A DNA stretch of 64,000 nt from JAOAPG01 sp963791575 (GTDB taxonomy: Bacteria; Acidobacteriota; Terriglobia; Terriglobales; Acidobacteriaceae): NCBI GenBank assembly GCA_963791575.1, contig CAWBSY010000008.1, forward strand, positions 248,001 to 312,000, written 5' to 3'. The notes under the pieces were generated by a model. It was not told where the DNA came from, did not search any database, and saw only the letters and a list, made by a program, of their open reading frames with translations. Each line of letters opens with the position of its first letter. Positions within the stretch are counted from its first letter, which is position 1. Below are positions 17,890 to 27,205 of this stretch, in pieces. The position numbers and the translations under genes were made by a program.

Positions 17890-18580
17890 CCAATTCTTAG
17901 CCGTTGAGGATGCTGGCATCTCGTTCGGCGAGGGGAACGCACGGGTTCCCGCGCTACGGGGCGTTTCAGTAACGTTCGAGCGCGGCACGCTTTCGTTAGT
18001 TATGGGGCCATCCGGGAGTGGAAAGACCACATTATTGTCTCTCCTCGGCTGCTTACTATCACCCGACGAGGGGACAGTGTTTGTCGATGGAGTTGCGGTG
18101 AATAAACTGAGCGAGAGCGAGAAGACGGTGCTCCGTCGACAAAAGATAAGTTTCGTTTTTCAAGCCTTTCGACTCTTGCACTCGCTTTCCGCAATCGACA
18201 ATGTTGCACTTGGTCTTGAAATTCGTGATGGGAACCGAGCTGACAAAATGGAAAAGGCACGAGAACTACTCCTTCAATTTGGCTTGGGGGATAAGCTAAA
18301 TCGCGAGCCCAGTGGACTTAGTCCTGGAGAAAAGCAGCGAGTCGCGATTGCACGCGCGCTGGCAGGAAACCCTCCTATTCTTCTCGCAGATGAGCCGACA
18401 GCGTCTTTAGATGCCGAAGCGGGGAGGAATATCTGTCAAATCCTCCGCAGTCAGGTTGATCAGAATGGAAGAACAGTTGTTGTCGTCAGTCACGATCCAC
18501 GATGGAAAGAATTTGCCGATCGCACAATCATTCTGAGTGACGGACAAGTTAAGCCACAAGCACAGGGGCAGCACGCTTGA
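17882..18580 (+). CDS. ABC transporter ATP-binding protein, LolD/DevA type
   Basis: About 232 residues from the GTG at 17882, which overlaps the permease stop by 8 bp; a TTG at 17861 is an alternative start. Walker A is GPSGSGKTT. The Q-loop segment is FVFQAFRLLHSLSAIDNV, the signature is LSPGEKQRVAIARAL, Walker B is ILLADEPTASLD, and the switch His is in VVVVSHD. These place it in the MacB/LolD/DevA subfamily that powers FtsX-like permeases. The signature reads LSPGE rather than LSGGQ, a tolerated variation in the group. Confidence 0.93.
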   Translation: MPNQFLAVEDAGISFGEGNARVPALRGVSVTFERGTLSLVMGPSGSGKTTLLSLLGCLLSPDEGTVFVDGVAVNKLSESEKTVLRRQKISFVFQAFRLLHSLSAIDNVALGLEIRDGNRADKMEKARELLLQFGLGDKLNREPSGLSPGEKQRVAIARALAGNPPILLADEPTASLDAEAGRNICQILRSQVDQNGRTVVVVSHDPRWKEFADRTIILSDGQVKPQAQGQHA

Positions 18581-19644
18581 GCGCGCGCAGCAAATTGGGC
18601 AGTAGTGTTCTGGCAATTGCCCTCGTCATTGCTAGCGGCGCGTTCATCTGGAGTTCACGGGACAGGAAGACAGTACAGGCTCATCAGACGCCCTCGAACA
18701 ACGTTGCCGAGGTTGTATTCGCCTCACCTGGAAGAGTAGAGGGGCTTTCCGACACAACCCAGGTCGGAGCTGCAGCCGATGGTGTTTTGAAGGCAATTTA
18801 CGTGAAAGAGGATCAGTTCGTAACCGAAGGAACACTCATGGGGGAAATTGCCTGTGATGACCTGAACGCCATGTTACAAACTGCACTCGCGGAAGCTGAT
18901 GCCACGCGTCAGGCAAGGATCCGTCTGTTGAGAGGTGCACGTAAAGAGGAAAAAAGAATAGCCGTCAAAAAGACGGCAGCGGCTCAAGCAATGTTCTCGG
19001 AGGCAAGATCTCGGCTCAGTATGCAGCGCGCCCTGTATGAGGGAGGAGAGATCTCCCGTACTGCTTACGAGCAAGCCAATCGTGATTTCGGTGTCGCGAA
19101 GGCGGACTTCCAGGCTTCCGTTCGAACGGAGGAACTGCTCGCCGCGCCTCCATTGCAGGAAGATAAGGCGCGTGCAGATGCTGAAGTGCTCGCCGCGGAA
19201 GGCCGCGTCCGAACCGCAGAAGAACGGATCAGGAAGTGCGCAATTCTGGCTCCGATTAATGGAACTGTTCTGAGAGTCTATGCGAGGGCTGGGGAGTCCT
19301 TTAGCACAGTCACTCCTCGTCCTTTATTTAGTTTGGCCGATACGTCTGCTCGGCGCGTCAAGGCGGAAGTCGACGAAAGAGATCTCGGTAAAGTCACGAT
19401 TGGCCAGAACGTAATTGTCCAAGCCGACGGACTTGATGGGGAGAAGCTCACCGGAACTGTAGCGAGCATATCTGCAGTCATGGGCAGAAAGAGCGTCTAC
19501 ACAGGCGATCCATCTGACAAGACCGACCGCGACGTATTAGAAGCGGTGATCGACTTGACACACGACGCACAGTCACTACCCATAGGACTCAGAGTCACCG
19601 TGCAGTTCCTATCTAATGGTTTGCCGAAACAGCAACCACGGTAG
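18577..19644 (+). CDS. HlyD/DevB-family membrane-fusion (adaptor) protein
   Basis: 355 residues. One N-terminal membrane segment (VLAIALVIASGAFIW), a split biotinyl-lipoyl domain (GRVEGLSDTTQVGAAADGVLKAIYVKEDQFVTEG and ILAPINGTVLRVYARAGE), a long helical hairpin between them with many Ala/Glu/Arg, and a C-terminal beta-barrel ending around LPIGLRVTVQF. This is the DevB/HlyD_D23 adaptor that links an inner-membrane ABC pump to an outer-membrane channel. The TTG start overlaps the ATPase stop (TTGA). No TolC-like channel gene is in the window. It is the last gene of the ten-gene unit. Confidence 0.9.
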   Translation: MSARSKLGSSVLAIALVIASGAFIWSSRDRKTVQAHQTPSNNVAEVVFASPGRVEGLSDTTQVGAAADGVLKAIYVKEDQFVTEGTLMGEIACDDLNAMLQTALAEADATRQARIRLLRGARKEEKRIAVKKTAAAQAMFSEARSRLSMQRALYEGGEISRTAYEQANRDFGVAKADFQASVRTEELLAAPPLQEDKARADAEVLAAEGRVRTAEERIRKCAILAPINGTVLRVYARAGESFSTVTPRPLFSLADTSARRVKAEVDERDLGKVTIGQNVIVQADGLDGEKLTGTVASISAVMGRKSVYTGDPSDKTDRDVLEAVIDLTHDAQSLPIGLRVTVQFLSNGLPKQQPR

Positions 19645-19659
19645 CCGCAAAGTGTATTC

Positions 19660-20038
19660 ATCCGGCTTGATAAACCTACGCAGTATGCCACCATAGGTAT
19701 CAAACAAATCACAATCCCACCCCACCAGCTATGAAGCTTGTGGGCATCCAGCCACTTCTCTGCGCCAGCTTGATGCGAGTATCGAAGGGAAACCATGCCA
19801 CGCCTCCACAAAAGCGGAGCTGCGCCTAAACCTACAACTACCGATAAAATATAGTCCAGAGTTTTAAGCTCGCGCGGTGCGAGTTAAACAGGAGAGCAGG
19901 CAATGACGCCCAGCCAAGAATAGCGAGCCCCCAAAATGCATCTCTGAATTTTAGTTTTCTATTTTTGAAAACAGCTTCGACTTTGGCGTATTTAACCCAT
20001 CTTTCTGCTTCATTGCCGAGCCACAGATGTCCAAGCAA
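19660..20038 (-). pseudogene. Possible frame-broken membrane protein
   Basis: Two minus-strand frames give plausible membrane-protein segments: from 20038, KFRDAFWGLAILGWASLPALLF, and after a shift near 19855-19865, LDYILSVVVGLGAAPLLW, then KLHSWWGGIVICLIPMVAYCVGL. Joined, they form about 120 residues with three or four hydrophobic helices. I recognise no family. The start (TTG) and end are unclear. It may be a small membrane gene with an indel or a remnant. Confidence 0.35.
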
Positions 20039-20150
20039 GTGGTGAACTCCTCAATTACGAACCGAAGAACAAGTCATAAGCCGCGAATACCGGTGCACTC
20101 GCTCACTTTCCTTTGAAGAAAAACTGGTTTTTCAAAGTAGTATTTCCCTC

Positions 20151-22431
20151 TTAATGCACAGTAAGCGTGAATGTCGTTGAGGCATTCAGCGAGCCGTCGG
20201 TTCCTGTGACCGTGACCACGTAGTCCTTGCTTTGACTTTGAGGCTGTCCGGAGGACGTTCCGCCGCCACCACAGCCACTCAGCATTAGTGTTCCTCCAGC
20301 TAAGCAGGCGAACGCTACAACCATTGGAAGCGATCCTGCAATTCGTCGATACTTGCCGCCGATCAGACACAAGCCTGCAGCCACACAGATCGGCGCGAAA
20401 GGGAAGTCCGATTTGCGCTTTGCCGGAATGCTCGCATCTTGGGTTGTAGTCTGAATTGTCATGGTTGTTCTGGCCGATGAGTTTTTGGGGTTGACAATCG
20501 GAGGGCCGAAACTCACCGTCGCATCAGCTGGGAGCCCAGACGCTGACATGGTAACTGCGCCATTGTAGTCCCCACCCACAGCGGTCACAGTAATGGTGAT
20601 GTTCTTAGAATTACCCGCAGCAACAGTGACCGGAGTTTGCGGACCGGCGACCGTGAATGTTGATGCGGATCCGACTGTCAAGGTCAGGGCTGCTGAAGTC
20701 GACGCTCCGAATGCCGCATTCCCCGAGTAAGTTGCTGTGACAAGATTTGTACCTAGGGGAAGGGTGTTGGTAGTAAGAGTCGCAATGCCCGAAGAATTCA
20801 CAGGTGCTGTACCTAGCAAATTCGAGCTGTTATAGAAACTCACGTTTCCGAGAGATGCTCCCGTAGGCATGGGTGTTATTGTCGCTGTCAATATGACTGC
20901 CTGGCCCACGACTGATGGATTCGGGTTTGCAGACAGCGATGTAGATGTGGCAGTTAAACCCGGAGTAACTGTTTCTGTAACAGCCGGAGAAGTCGATGTA
21001 AGAAAGCCGGCGTTCCCTGAGTATACGGCGGTGAGGCTGTCCGAACCGACCGGAAGATTACTCATTGCAGAAGTCGCAATGCCAGAGACATTAACGGTTC
21101 CCGTTCCTAAGAAAGTCGAGCCGTTATAAAAATTGACGGTTCCGAAAGACGCGCCGGTAGGAGTTGGAGTGATCGTCGCTGTCAGCGTGACTGTCTGGCC
21201 CGCAACTGCAGGATTCGGCGCAGCAGCTAGTGCAGTCGATGTTGTGCGTGCCGATAATTGTTTCGACTACTGCCGCCGAAGTAGACGCCGCAAAATCAAT
21301 ATTTCCCGAGTAGGCAGCAGTGAGACTATCGGACCCTGCGGGAAGATTACTGGTCGTAAACGTTGCCACGCCCGAGGAATTGACAGTCGCCGTATTCAGC
21401 AAAGTCGAACCATTGTAGAAAATCACAGTTCCGAGCGGCGGGCCAGTAGGAGCTGGTGTGATTGTTGCCGTCAAAGTAACTGCCTGTCCTGCGGCGGCCG
21501 GATTCGGAGACGAAGATAATGCCGTAGAGGTGGCAGTGCCCGGGATCAAGGCCAAAGAATCGATGCCTGGAACAACCAATGCACTTGCTTGTGGTTGAGC
21601 CAGTGTGTCGGTTGGAATGTTGTACGCCATCAGCTTTTGGAGCCCTGCTCCAATGTAGAGATTGCCCTTGCCGTCGGAAACAATTCCATCTGGAACCGAT
21701 ATTTGGCCGACCTGAAAAAGTAAGAAAGAAGAAAGGTCCGTAGGAACTTCGATTAGGCCATTTGCACTGTCGGTTCCGTCATGGCTGATCCAAAGTTGGC
21801 CGCTGTAGGGATCGAAGACCATTCCGTCCCCGCCATTGACTTTGTCATGAGGTTCAAGCACCAGCGTTTTCAAGACGTCGCCGGTGCAAGGATCAAGCTG
21901 GACTACAGTGTTGTGATCCGCGATTGCAAACAACTCACCTTGGGCGTCATAAGCCAGTCCGTCCACTGAAAACCCGTTACCAGGAGATCCAAGCTGTGCG
22001 CCGAGCTTGGTGATGGTTCCTGTCGTGAAGTCATAGCGGACAATCTGTCCGATTGAATATTCCGCGACCAGCATCGTGCTAGCATTCGCATTCGGGTTAC
22101 ATGCGGTGGGGACGTCAAAAACCATGTCACGAGGACTTTTGCCTTTAAGGCTGTTCGTCAAAATCGTATTGGTTTGCGTGGCGGGATCGTATATTGCCAG
22201 AATCCCATCTGATGACAAATCGTAAATAAGCTGTCCTTGAGAATTGATGAGAAGACTGTCCGGGGATCCAGCTGTGGTGTAAACAGACGTGACGGTTTGG
22301 CTCGGCAGATCAATGCGATCGAGCTGTCCAGTGGTCTCACTCGTGGCATAAAATTGCTGAGCCGGTGAAGTGATTACGATCGTAATCAAAAATACTGCGA
22401 TTAAGAAGCAGGTCCGGGAAGTGCCCTTCAC
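20151..22431 (-). CDS. Secreted beta-propeller-like protein with Ig-like (Big_3) repeats, one frame break
   Basis: About 760 residues. A signal peptide (MKGTSRTCFLIAVFLITIVITSPA) precedes a roughly 280-residue NHL/SMP-30-like region (repeats such as GNLYIGAGLQKLMAYNIP, PDGIVSDGKG). Three Ig-like repeats of about 95 residues follow, each with PNP...GQ.VTLTATITP.PTG...G.V.FYNGS..L.T..VNSSG.A. A different Ig-like domain comes next, then a C-terminal tail with a hydrophobic stretch, LSGCGGGG, and a final VTVTGTDGSLNASTTFTLTV. The frame breaks near 21245-21250, inside repeat 2: ETIIG in one frame, RTTSTALAAAPNP in the other. One extra base explains it. It is probably a cell-surface or extracellular protein; the Gly-Cys-Gly tail recurs in acidobacterial secreted proteins. 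Confidence 0.82.
20670..21540 (-). repeat. Three tandem Ig-like domain repeats inside the surface-protein gene
   Basis: Three units of about 290 bp encode nearly the same Ig-like domain, beginning near 21535, 21245 and 20955. The sequence similarity is high enough to be seen in DNA (for example GGAGTTGGAGTGATCGTCGC versus GGAGCTGGTGTGATTGTTGC). Such repeats can recombine or be mis-assembled. Confidence 0.8.
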
Positions 22432-22768
22432 TGAAATTCCTCCAAAAACGGCCCTTAAATGTTTGTTCCCAAGTCGAAACTTACGCGGGGCACATGCTGC
22501 AATGCACTTCCAAGTCCGAAGACATCTTCATACAGAAATATCGCGGGGATGAGGAGGTGGTATGAATTGTCTATCTCGCAAACCCTTGAACTCAATGCAC
22601 TTGCGAGAACGGACACAGAGGATACCAGAGAATAAGTTGGACTCGCTAATGAATTCGGCTCTGGTGCCGGCATGTTCAGCACCACCGCAAAATTTTGCAG
22701 CTAACTGAGGGAGGGAAACTGGAAAGGCGTTTACGACCGGATGAGACGCAGGATTGTTTACCCGCGTT
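22432..22768. other. Intergenic stretch upstream of the Ig-repeat gene
   Basis: No conserved reading frame is visible. It should hold the promoter of the minus-strand Ig-repeat gene and the 3' end region of rnhB. I see no clear terminator or operator. Confidence 0.4.
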
Positions 22769-23521
22769 CTAGGAAATGAGGCCCAGCGGATTGCCCGACT
22801 CTTCTGTTTTCTCTTCCAGCATAAACGCGAGCACTTCCTGCGGCACCGGATTATTCCAAACTGGCGCGAATGACTGTCGGTGCAGCGGAGACGGTCCATG
22901 CTCACGCAATGCCGCGATATGGCGAGGCGTACTATACCCCTTGTTGGAAGCGAGATTGTAAACGGGGAAAACTGCGTCCCATTCCGTCACCATGCGATCG
23001 CGCTCCACTTTAGCCAAGATCGAGGCTGCAGCGATAGAAGCGGAGAGCGCGTCTCCGTGAATGATTGGTTTCTGGGGGAGCTCGCAATCCAAACGAACAG
23101 CATCGACGAGTAAGTGATCAGGAAAGGGTTGCAACTGCATTACGGCGGCGCGCATTGCCACTCGCGATGCCTGGTAAATGTTGATCTGGTCGATCTGCGC
23201 TGCATCCACTGCCGCGACAGCCCAGGCGATTGCGTGCTGGCGAATTCGCTCTGCTAAGACTTCCCGGCGATCTGCAAGCAGCAGCTTCGAGTCGCGCAGT
23301 CCGCGAATCCGGTATCTGGGATCGAGAATTACAGCCGCAGCCACCACCGGCCCAAAGAGGGAACCGCGTCCCACCTCATCCACTCCGGCAACCAATTGGG
23401 CTCCGGATTGCCATGCTAGCTTTTCATATTTCAACGTACATCGCAGCCGTTTGAGTAGGCGTAGCTTGGCCGCCGAAGCGGAGATCGGCTTTTCAGGAGC
23501 GAGTTTTGCCTTAGTACCCAT
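22769..23521 (-). CDS. rnhB: Ribonuclease HII
   Basis: 250 residues. Removes RNA from RNA-DNA hybrids and single ribonucleotides from DNA. The motif GVDEVGRGSLFGPVVAAAV with Asp48 and Glu49 is diagnostic, followed by DSKLL, the conserved Asp of HLLVDAV, GDALSASIAAASILAKVERDRM and YNLASNKGYSTPRHIAAL. The active-site carboxylates are present. An N-terminal extension of about 40 basic residues precedes the core. In many genomes rnhB directly follows rplS; here a double-PilZ gene on the opposite strand lies between them. Confidence 0.96.
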   Translation of the reverse strand: MGTKAKLAPEKPISASAAKLRLLKRLRCTLKYEKLAWQSGAQLVAGVDEVGRGSLFGPVVAAAVILDPRYRIRGLRDSKLLLADRREVLAERIRQHAIAWAVAAVDAAQIDQINIYQASRVAMRAAVMQLQPFPDHLLVDAVRLDCELPQKPIIHGDALSASIAAASILAKVERDRMVTEWDAVFPVYNLASNKGYSTPRHIAALREHGPSPLHRQSFAPVWNNPVPQEVLAFMLEEKTEESGNPLGLIS

Positions 23522-23645
23522 CAGTCTCTATGTAAAGAATACCAATGAATCTTCCCCGAAACAGGGCCTGTGGAGCAAGGCGGAAAAGCTGATTTATAAA
23601 CCAGGAATGGTGGTTTAGTAACCACTTCGGAGTTACCGCCGTAAA

Positions 23646-24467
23646 TTGACCCTCGGCACCCTGCTTGTTACCTTCGACAGCAAGGAATCTATTGCTTTGA
23701 AGCACGAATCATCCAAGCTAACCTCGCAAAAGTCCGCAGCGGAGCGCTCCGGCAGGCGGGTTCAAGTCGTGCTTCCTCTCAAGATCACATCTTGGGACAG
23801 CGACTACAAACCGTGTCCGGACATGGCTTGTACGTATGATATTTCTCCGCATGGAGCCCGAATTACAGGCCTTCGCGGTGCGAAAGAAATCGGCGATATT
23901 ATCGCGATCGAACGCGGTCGCAATAAGGCTTTCTGCCGGATAGTTTGGATTGGGAAACCGAACTCGGAGTTTCGCGGCCAGGTCGGAATCGAGAATGTAG
24001 AAACCGAGCGGCAGATGTGGGAGTCCGAACTAAGGGATTTGCATGAAGCGTACGATCCAGTTTCGCCCGAGAAGAAGTTTGTTAAGTCGAGTTCCCGGGC
24101 AAACGGTCATAATCGCCGAAGGCATCCCCGCTTCACCATCGACGGTCTGGCAAAACTGCGGTGCAAAACTCTAAACGGAAAAACAGTAGAAGGCACGCTG
24201 AAGGATCTATCCGAAGTCGGGTGCCTCATTAGCACCAGTGAATTTTTCCAGCCCGGCGCGGAGTTGAACCTCACCCTCACTGTCGGTGATTGTGACTTAG
24301 GATTGAAGGCGCACGTTCGCCACTCTGACGCTATCCTGGGCTTGGGCTTAGAGTTTCGCGAAATCCGCAAAGGCGACCGCCAGATACTGCGCTTTCTTCT
24401 GCGAAAACTGGCGGAGCAGGAGCTTGAACAATCGTTCGAGCTCGAATTGCAGACTACAGGTCGCTAG
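23646..24467 (+). CDS. Protein with two PilZ domains (c-di-GMP effector candidate)
   Basis: 273 residues, or 256 if the TTG at 23697, which has AAGGA before it, is the start. Domain 1 (about 32-130) begins AERSGRRVQVVLPLKI with YDISPHGARI. Domain 2 (about 150-260) begins NRRRHPRFTIDG with LKDLSEVGCLIST. PilZ domains bind c-di-GMP through RxxxR and (D/N)xSxxG. Domain 2 keeps RRHPR and DLSEVG; domain 1 has RSGRR and DISPHG. Both could therefore bind, although domain 1 is less canonical. It is convergent with rplS and diverges from rnhB. It could read out c-di-GMP, possibly that made by the GGDEF-EAL protein of the 14.6-kb gene; this link is inference. Confidence 0.88.
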   Translation: MTLGTLLVTFDSKESIALKHESSKLTSQKSAAERSGRRVQVVLPLKITSWDSDYKPCPDMACTYDISPHGARITGLRGAKEIGDIIAIERGRNKAFCRIVWIGKPNSEFRGQVGIENVETERQMWESELRDLHEAYDPVSPEKKFVKSSSRANGHNRRRHPRFTIDGLAKLRCKTLNGKTVEGTLKDLSEVGCLISTSEFFQPGAELNLTLTVGDCDLGLKAHVRHSDAILGLGLEFREIRKGDRQILRFLLRKLAEQELEQSFELELQTTGR

Positions 24468-24548
24468 CTTCTTTGGGAAACAGTCTGTCCCAATACTACT
24501 GAGCCGCTGGCACCGCTGCGGTCTTGGTGTGTTCCCGGTCAACATCTT

Positions 24549-24878
24549 TCAATCGAGCAGCCTTGCCTCGAGTCCACGCAAGTAGTAGAGCTTGGCGCGC
24601 CGCACCTTTGATGATCGCAGTAACTCGACCTTATCAATGACGCGTGCGTTGTCAGGGAAAATGCGCTCGACGCCCTGACCGAAGCTCATCTTGCGCACAG
24701 TGAAGCTGGCCTGTGGTCCCTTGCTGCGGGAAATTACGATGCCTTCAAAAGCCTGCACGCGCTCCTTGTCGCCTTCCTTAATACGAACGTGTACGCGGAC
24801 TGTATCGCCCGGCGCGAAGTTTGGCAGGTCAGTGCGCTTGGCTTTCGACAAAAGTTTTTCAATAATCAGGTTCGTCAT
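24549..24878 (-). CDS. rplS: 50S ribosomal protein L19
   Basis: 109 residues. bL19 sits at the interface of the large and small subunits. The family pattern is complete: FAPGDTVRVHVRIKEGDKERVQAFEGIVISR, then FTVRKMSFGQGVERIFP and RRAKLYYLRG. It is the last gene of the rpsP-khpA-rimM-trmD-rplS unit, 27 bp after trmD. An AGGGAC sequence precedes the ATG. Confidence 0.98.
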   Translation of the reverse strand: MTNLIIEKLLSKAKRTDLPNFAPGDTVRVHVRIKEGDKERVQAFEGIVISRSKGPQASFTVRKMSFGQGVERIFPDNARVIDKVELLRSSKVRRAKLYYLRGLEARLLD

Positions 24879-24905
24879 AATCTTGTCCCTTCGTTCCTGG
24901 AATTC

Positions 24906-25717
24906 TTAATTACTTTCGCCCTTAATCTGGGTCAACAATTTTTTGTCTTCTTTGCTCAACTCAGTCCCATCTAGCAACTCAGGACGATTTCTTAATGTCT
25001 TCTCCAGCGCTGTACGACGGCGCCAACGTCGAATTTCTTCGTGATTACCCGAGGCCAGAACCTCTGGAACCGTCCATCCTCGAAAATCCGCTGGCCGCGT
25101 GTAATGCGGATAATCCAGCAATCCACCTGAAGCGCAGGTCGAATCCGGAGCATCGCTGATTTCCGTCACAGCTCGCGAACTAAACGATTCTTGCCTCGTC
25201 GAAGCTTCGTTTCCCAAAGCTCCAGGGATGAGCCTCGTAACTGCTATCGATGATAACCGCTGCGCCCAATTCGCCGCCGCTCAAGACATAATCGCCAATC
25301 GAAAGCTCACGATCCGCCAGATGCTCGCCGACTCTTTCATCTACGCCTTCGTAACGGCCGCAGATCAGAACAATTCGTTCCAGCCTTGCCAGCTCTTCGG
25401 CAGCAAGCTGGTCAAACTTCGTTCCCTGCGCTGAAAGCAGGATTACACTCTGCTTTGCCTCCCCGCTGATGCGCTCTTCACGGGGCGCAAGTTCCAGCTT
25501 CTCAATACATTCAAAGATCGGTTCCGGCTTCAGCACCATGCCTTCGCCGCCGCCAAAAGGACGGTCGTCGACAGTTTTATGACGATCATGCGCAAATACC
25601 CGTAGATCATGGATCTCAATGTCAGCTAGACCCAGCTTCTCGAGCCCGGCGGATGATGCCGTGATCCAGCGGCCCTCGGAAGAAATCGGGAAAGATGGTT
25701 ACGATATCGATCTTCAT
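24906..25717 (-). CDS. trmD: tRNA (guanine-N1-)-methyltransferase, two frame breaks
   Basis: TrmD methylates G37 of tRNAs reading CNN codons and is normally essential. The start at 25717 overlaps the rimM stop (ATGA). The segments are MKIDIVTIFPDFFRGPLDHGIIRR, then EKLGLADIEIHDLR...DDRPFGGGEGMVLKPEP, CGRYEGVDERV and ELSIGDYVLSGGELGAAVIID, and finally TRLIPGALGNEASTRQESF and GLLDYPHYTRPADFRG. Two single-base insertions are needed to join them, near 25650-25655 and near 25245. With both removed the protein is about 269 residues, the usual TrmD length, and the total (3n+2) agrees. Because trmD is essential and everything else is conserved, I treat the breaks as probable sequence errors. Confidence 0.88.
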
Positions 25718-26340
25718 CGCGACCTTATCTCATCCCAGCCTGCTACTCTGTTGCCCTTCTGCTGTTCCAGCTTTTCTTCGGCACTCAGCGGCGCATTCAC
25801 TTCGAGCAAACCTTCGGGCAGTAGCATGTGAATTTGCTTGTGCTCGAGATCCACGCTTTTCAAGAAGGCTTCAGCGTACGGTATTTCATGTTCTTTGTCC
25901 TCATCCTTAACCAGCAGCAACGGCGCTTCTCCTGCGCCGAACTGAACGTCTCTGACGACCCCGATCGCGCGGTCCCCATCAAAAACTACACATCCAGCTA
26001 AATCACTGATGTACGTCCAACCGGGTTCCAGCTGTGCTCGCTCGCTACCCGGAACTTGTAGTTCGCAACCGATCAGCGTTTCCGCGTCTGACATCGAATC
26101 GATGTCTGCGAATTTGAGCACCAGACCGCCTTTATGCGGCCATACATCTTCCACCAGGACTTCGCGCCTCGCGCCATCTTGTCCGAGGGCAGACAGCCTT
26201 AGACCTTCGCGGAATCGGTCAGGAATATCGCTGTGCAATTCGACGGCAACTTCGCCGTGACGTCCTTGCGTTTTAAAAACCCGGGCTAGGGTTACAAAAT
26301 CACCGCGGAATCCAGAATCGCTGCTCGTTGCCTTCGCCAT
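25714..26340 (-). CDS. rimM: 16S rRNA processing protein
   Basis: 208 residues. RimM helps 30S maturation and binds S19. The N-terminal RimM domain starts VTLARVFKTQGRHGEVAVELHSD (the GxxG..GEv signature). After a linker comes the PRC-barrel-like half, with GWTYISDLAGCVVFDGDRAIGVVRDVQFG and EIPYAEAFLKSVDLEHKQIHMLLPEGLLE. The C-terminal tail of about 25 charged residues is extra. It is coupled to trmD by a 4-bp overlap and follows khpA by 18 bp. Confidence 0.95.
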   Translation of the reverse strand: MAKATSSDSGFRGDFVTLARVFKTQGRHGEVAVELHSDIPDRFREGLRLSALGQDGARREVLVEDVWPHKGGLVLKFADIDSMSDAETLIGCELQVPGSERAQLEPGWTYISDLAGCVVFDGDRAIGVVRDVQFGAGEAPLLLVKDEDKEHEIPYAEAFLKSVDLEHKQIHMLLPEGLLEVNAPLSAEEKLEQQKGNRVAGWDEIRSR

Positions 26341-26358
26341 CTCCGTAACCCGGACGGC

Positions 26359-26610
26359 CTATTCGAGAATTTCGAGCGCAAACTGCTTGTTGAGCTTCAT
26401 TCCGGCAGCGCCAATAAGGTTTCGCATGGCTCGCGCCGTGCGGCCATGTTTGCCAATCACTTTACCCACGTCGCCCTCGGCGACTTTCAGTTCGAGCACA
26501 GTCTCTCTGCCGTCCTCGACTTCAATCACCGAAACATGGTCCGGCTCATCAACCAGCACTTTCGCAATCTGCTCGATTAAGGCGCGTGCATCCCCAGTTG
26601 GCTCAGTCAT
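26359..26610 (-). CDS. khpA: KH-domain RNA-binding protein
   Basis: 83 residues, one KH domain. The RNA-binding loop is VGKVIGKHGRTARAMRNLI, with the GxxG of the KH fold (GKHG). Small KhpA proteins sit between rpsP and rimM in many bacteria and bind RNA together with KhpB. The ATG at 26610 has GGAG upstream; a TTG two codons earlier is an alternative. Confidence 0.94.
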   Translation of the reverse strand: MTEPTGDARALIEQIAKVLVDEPDHVSVIEVEDGRETVLELKVAEGDVGKVIGKHGRTARAMRNLIGAAGMKLNKQFALEILE

Positions 26611-26662
26611 ATGCAACTCCTAATCACGTATGTGGATTTCCAGACGGCTTAAGCTGCAAGAA

Positions 26663-26920
26663 TTAAGCGGCAGAATCGGCGGTAGCTGGAACAGGACGCG
26701 ACAGGATTTTGCTGACACGGTCCGACAATTGAGCACCCTTCGAAACCCAATAATCAATGCGCTCGCGCTTCAGTTCAACGCTTGCTGGATTGGTACGGGG
26801 ATTGTAGGTTCCGACAATTTCCACCGGACGGCCGTTACGGGCCCGTTCTTTCTCAATTACTACGACCCGATAATGCGGTTGCTTGCGCGCACCCGTGCGC
26901 GATAAACGTATCATTAACAC
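26663..26920 (-). CDS. rpsP: 30S ribosomal protein S16
   Basis: About 85 residues. The bS16 pattern is present: MIRLSRTGARKQPHYRVVV, then ERARNGRPVEIVGTYNP and IDYWVSKGAQLSDRV. The usual family start would be the ATG at 26914, but an AAAGGA lies at better spacing for the GTG at 26920, so the true first codon is open. It is the first gene of the ribosomal/tRNA-modification operon. The 285 bp upstream (26921-27205) contain no other gene and include the likely promoter. Confidence 0.97.
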   Translation of the reverse strand: MLMIRLSRTGARKQPHYRVVVIEKERARNGRPVEIVGTYNPRTNPASVELKRERIDYWVSKGAQLSDRVSKILSRPVPATADSAA

Positions 26921-27205
26921 AGAACTTTGTTTCCTTTCTAATTCTTCTGGCAGGGATAAGGCAAACCATTATTATGCCGTAGGTTAGCTCGATTAGCAAG
27001 GCTAAATCCCGGAGCGCTGGGTACCGAAGCGGGAGGCGCTCGAAAACATTAAGAAATTGTTGACCCTAGGGGTACTCCGGTATTTGTAATCTGCTTTGGA
27101 CCAAATAGAATACGCCGCTAACCGGGAATTCCGGTTGGTGTCTAGGAAGAAAAGTAATCTACGTTCCGAAACCGAGAGCGTGGAAATCGCAAGGAGGATT
27201 GTTTG

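Noticed and set aside
20670..21540. Possible CRISPR or tandem DNA repeat
   Set aside because: The units are about 290 bp and encode Ig-like domains in frame, so they are protein repeats.
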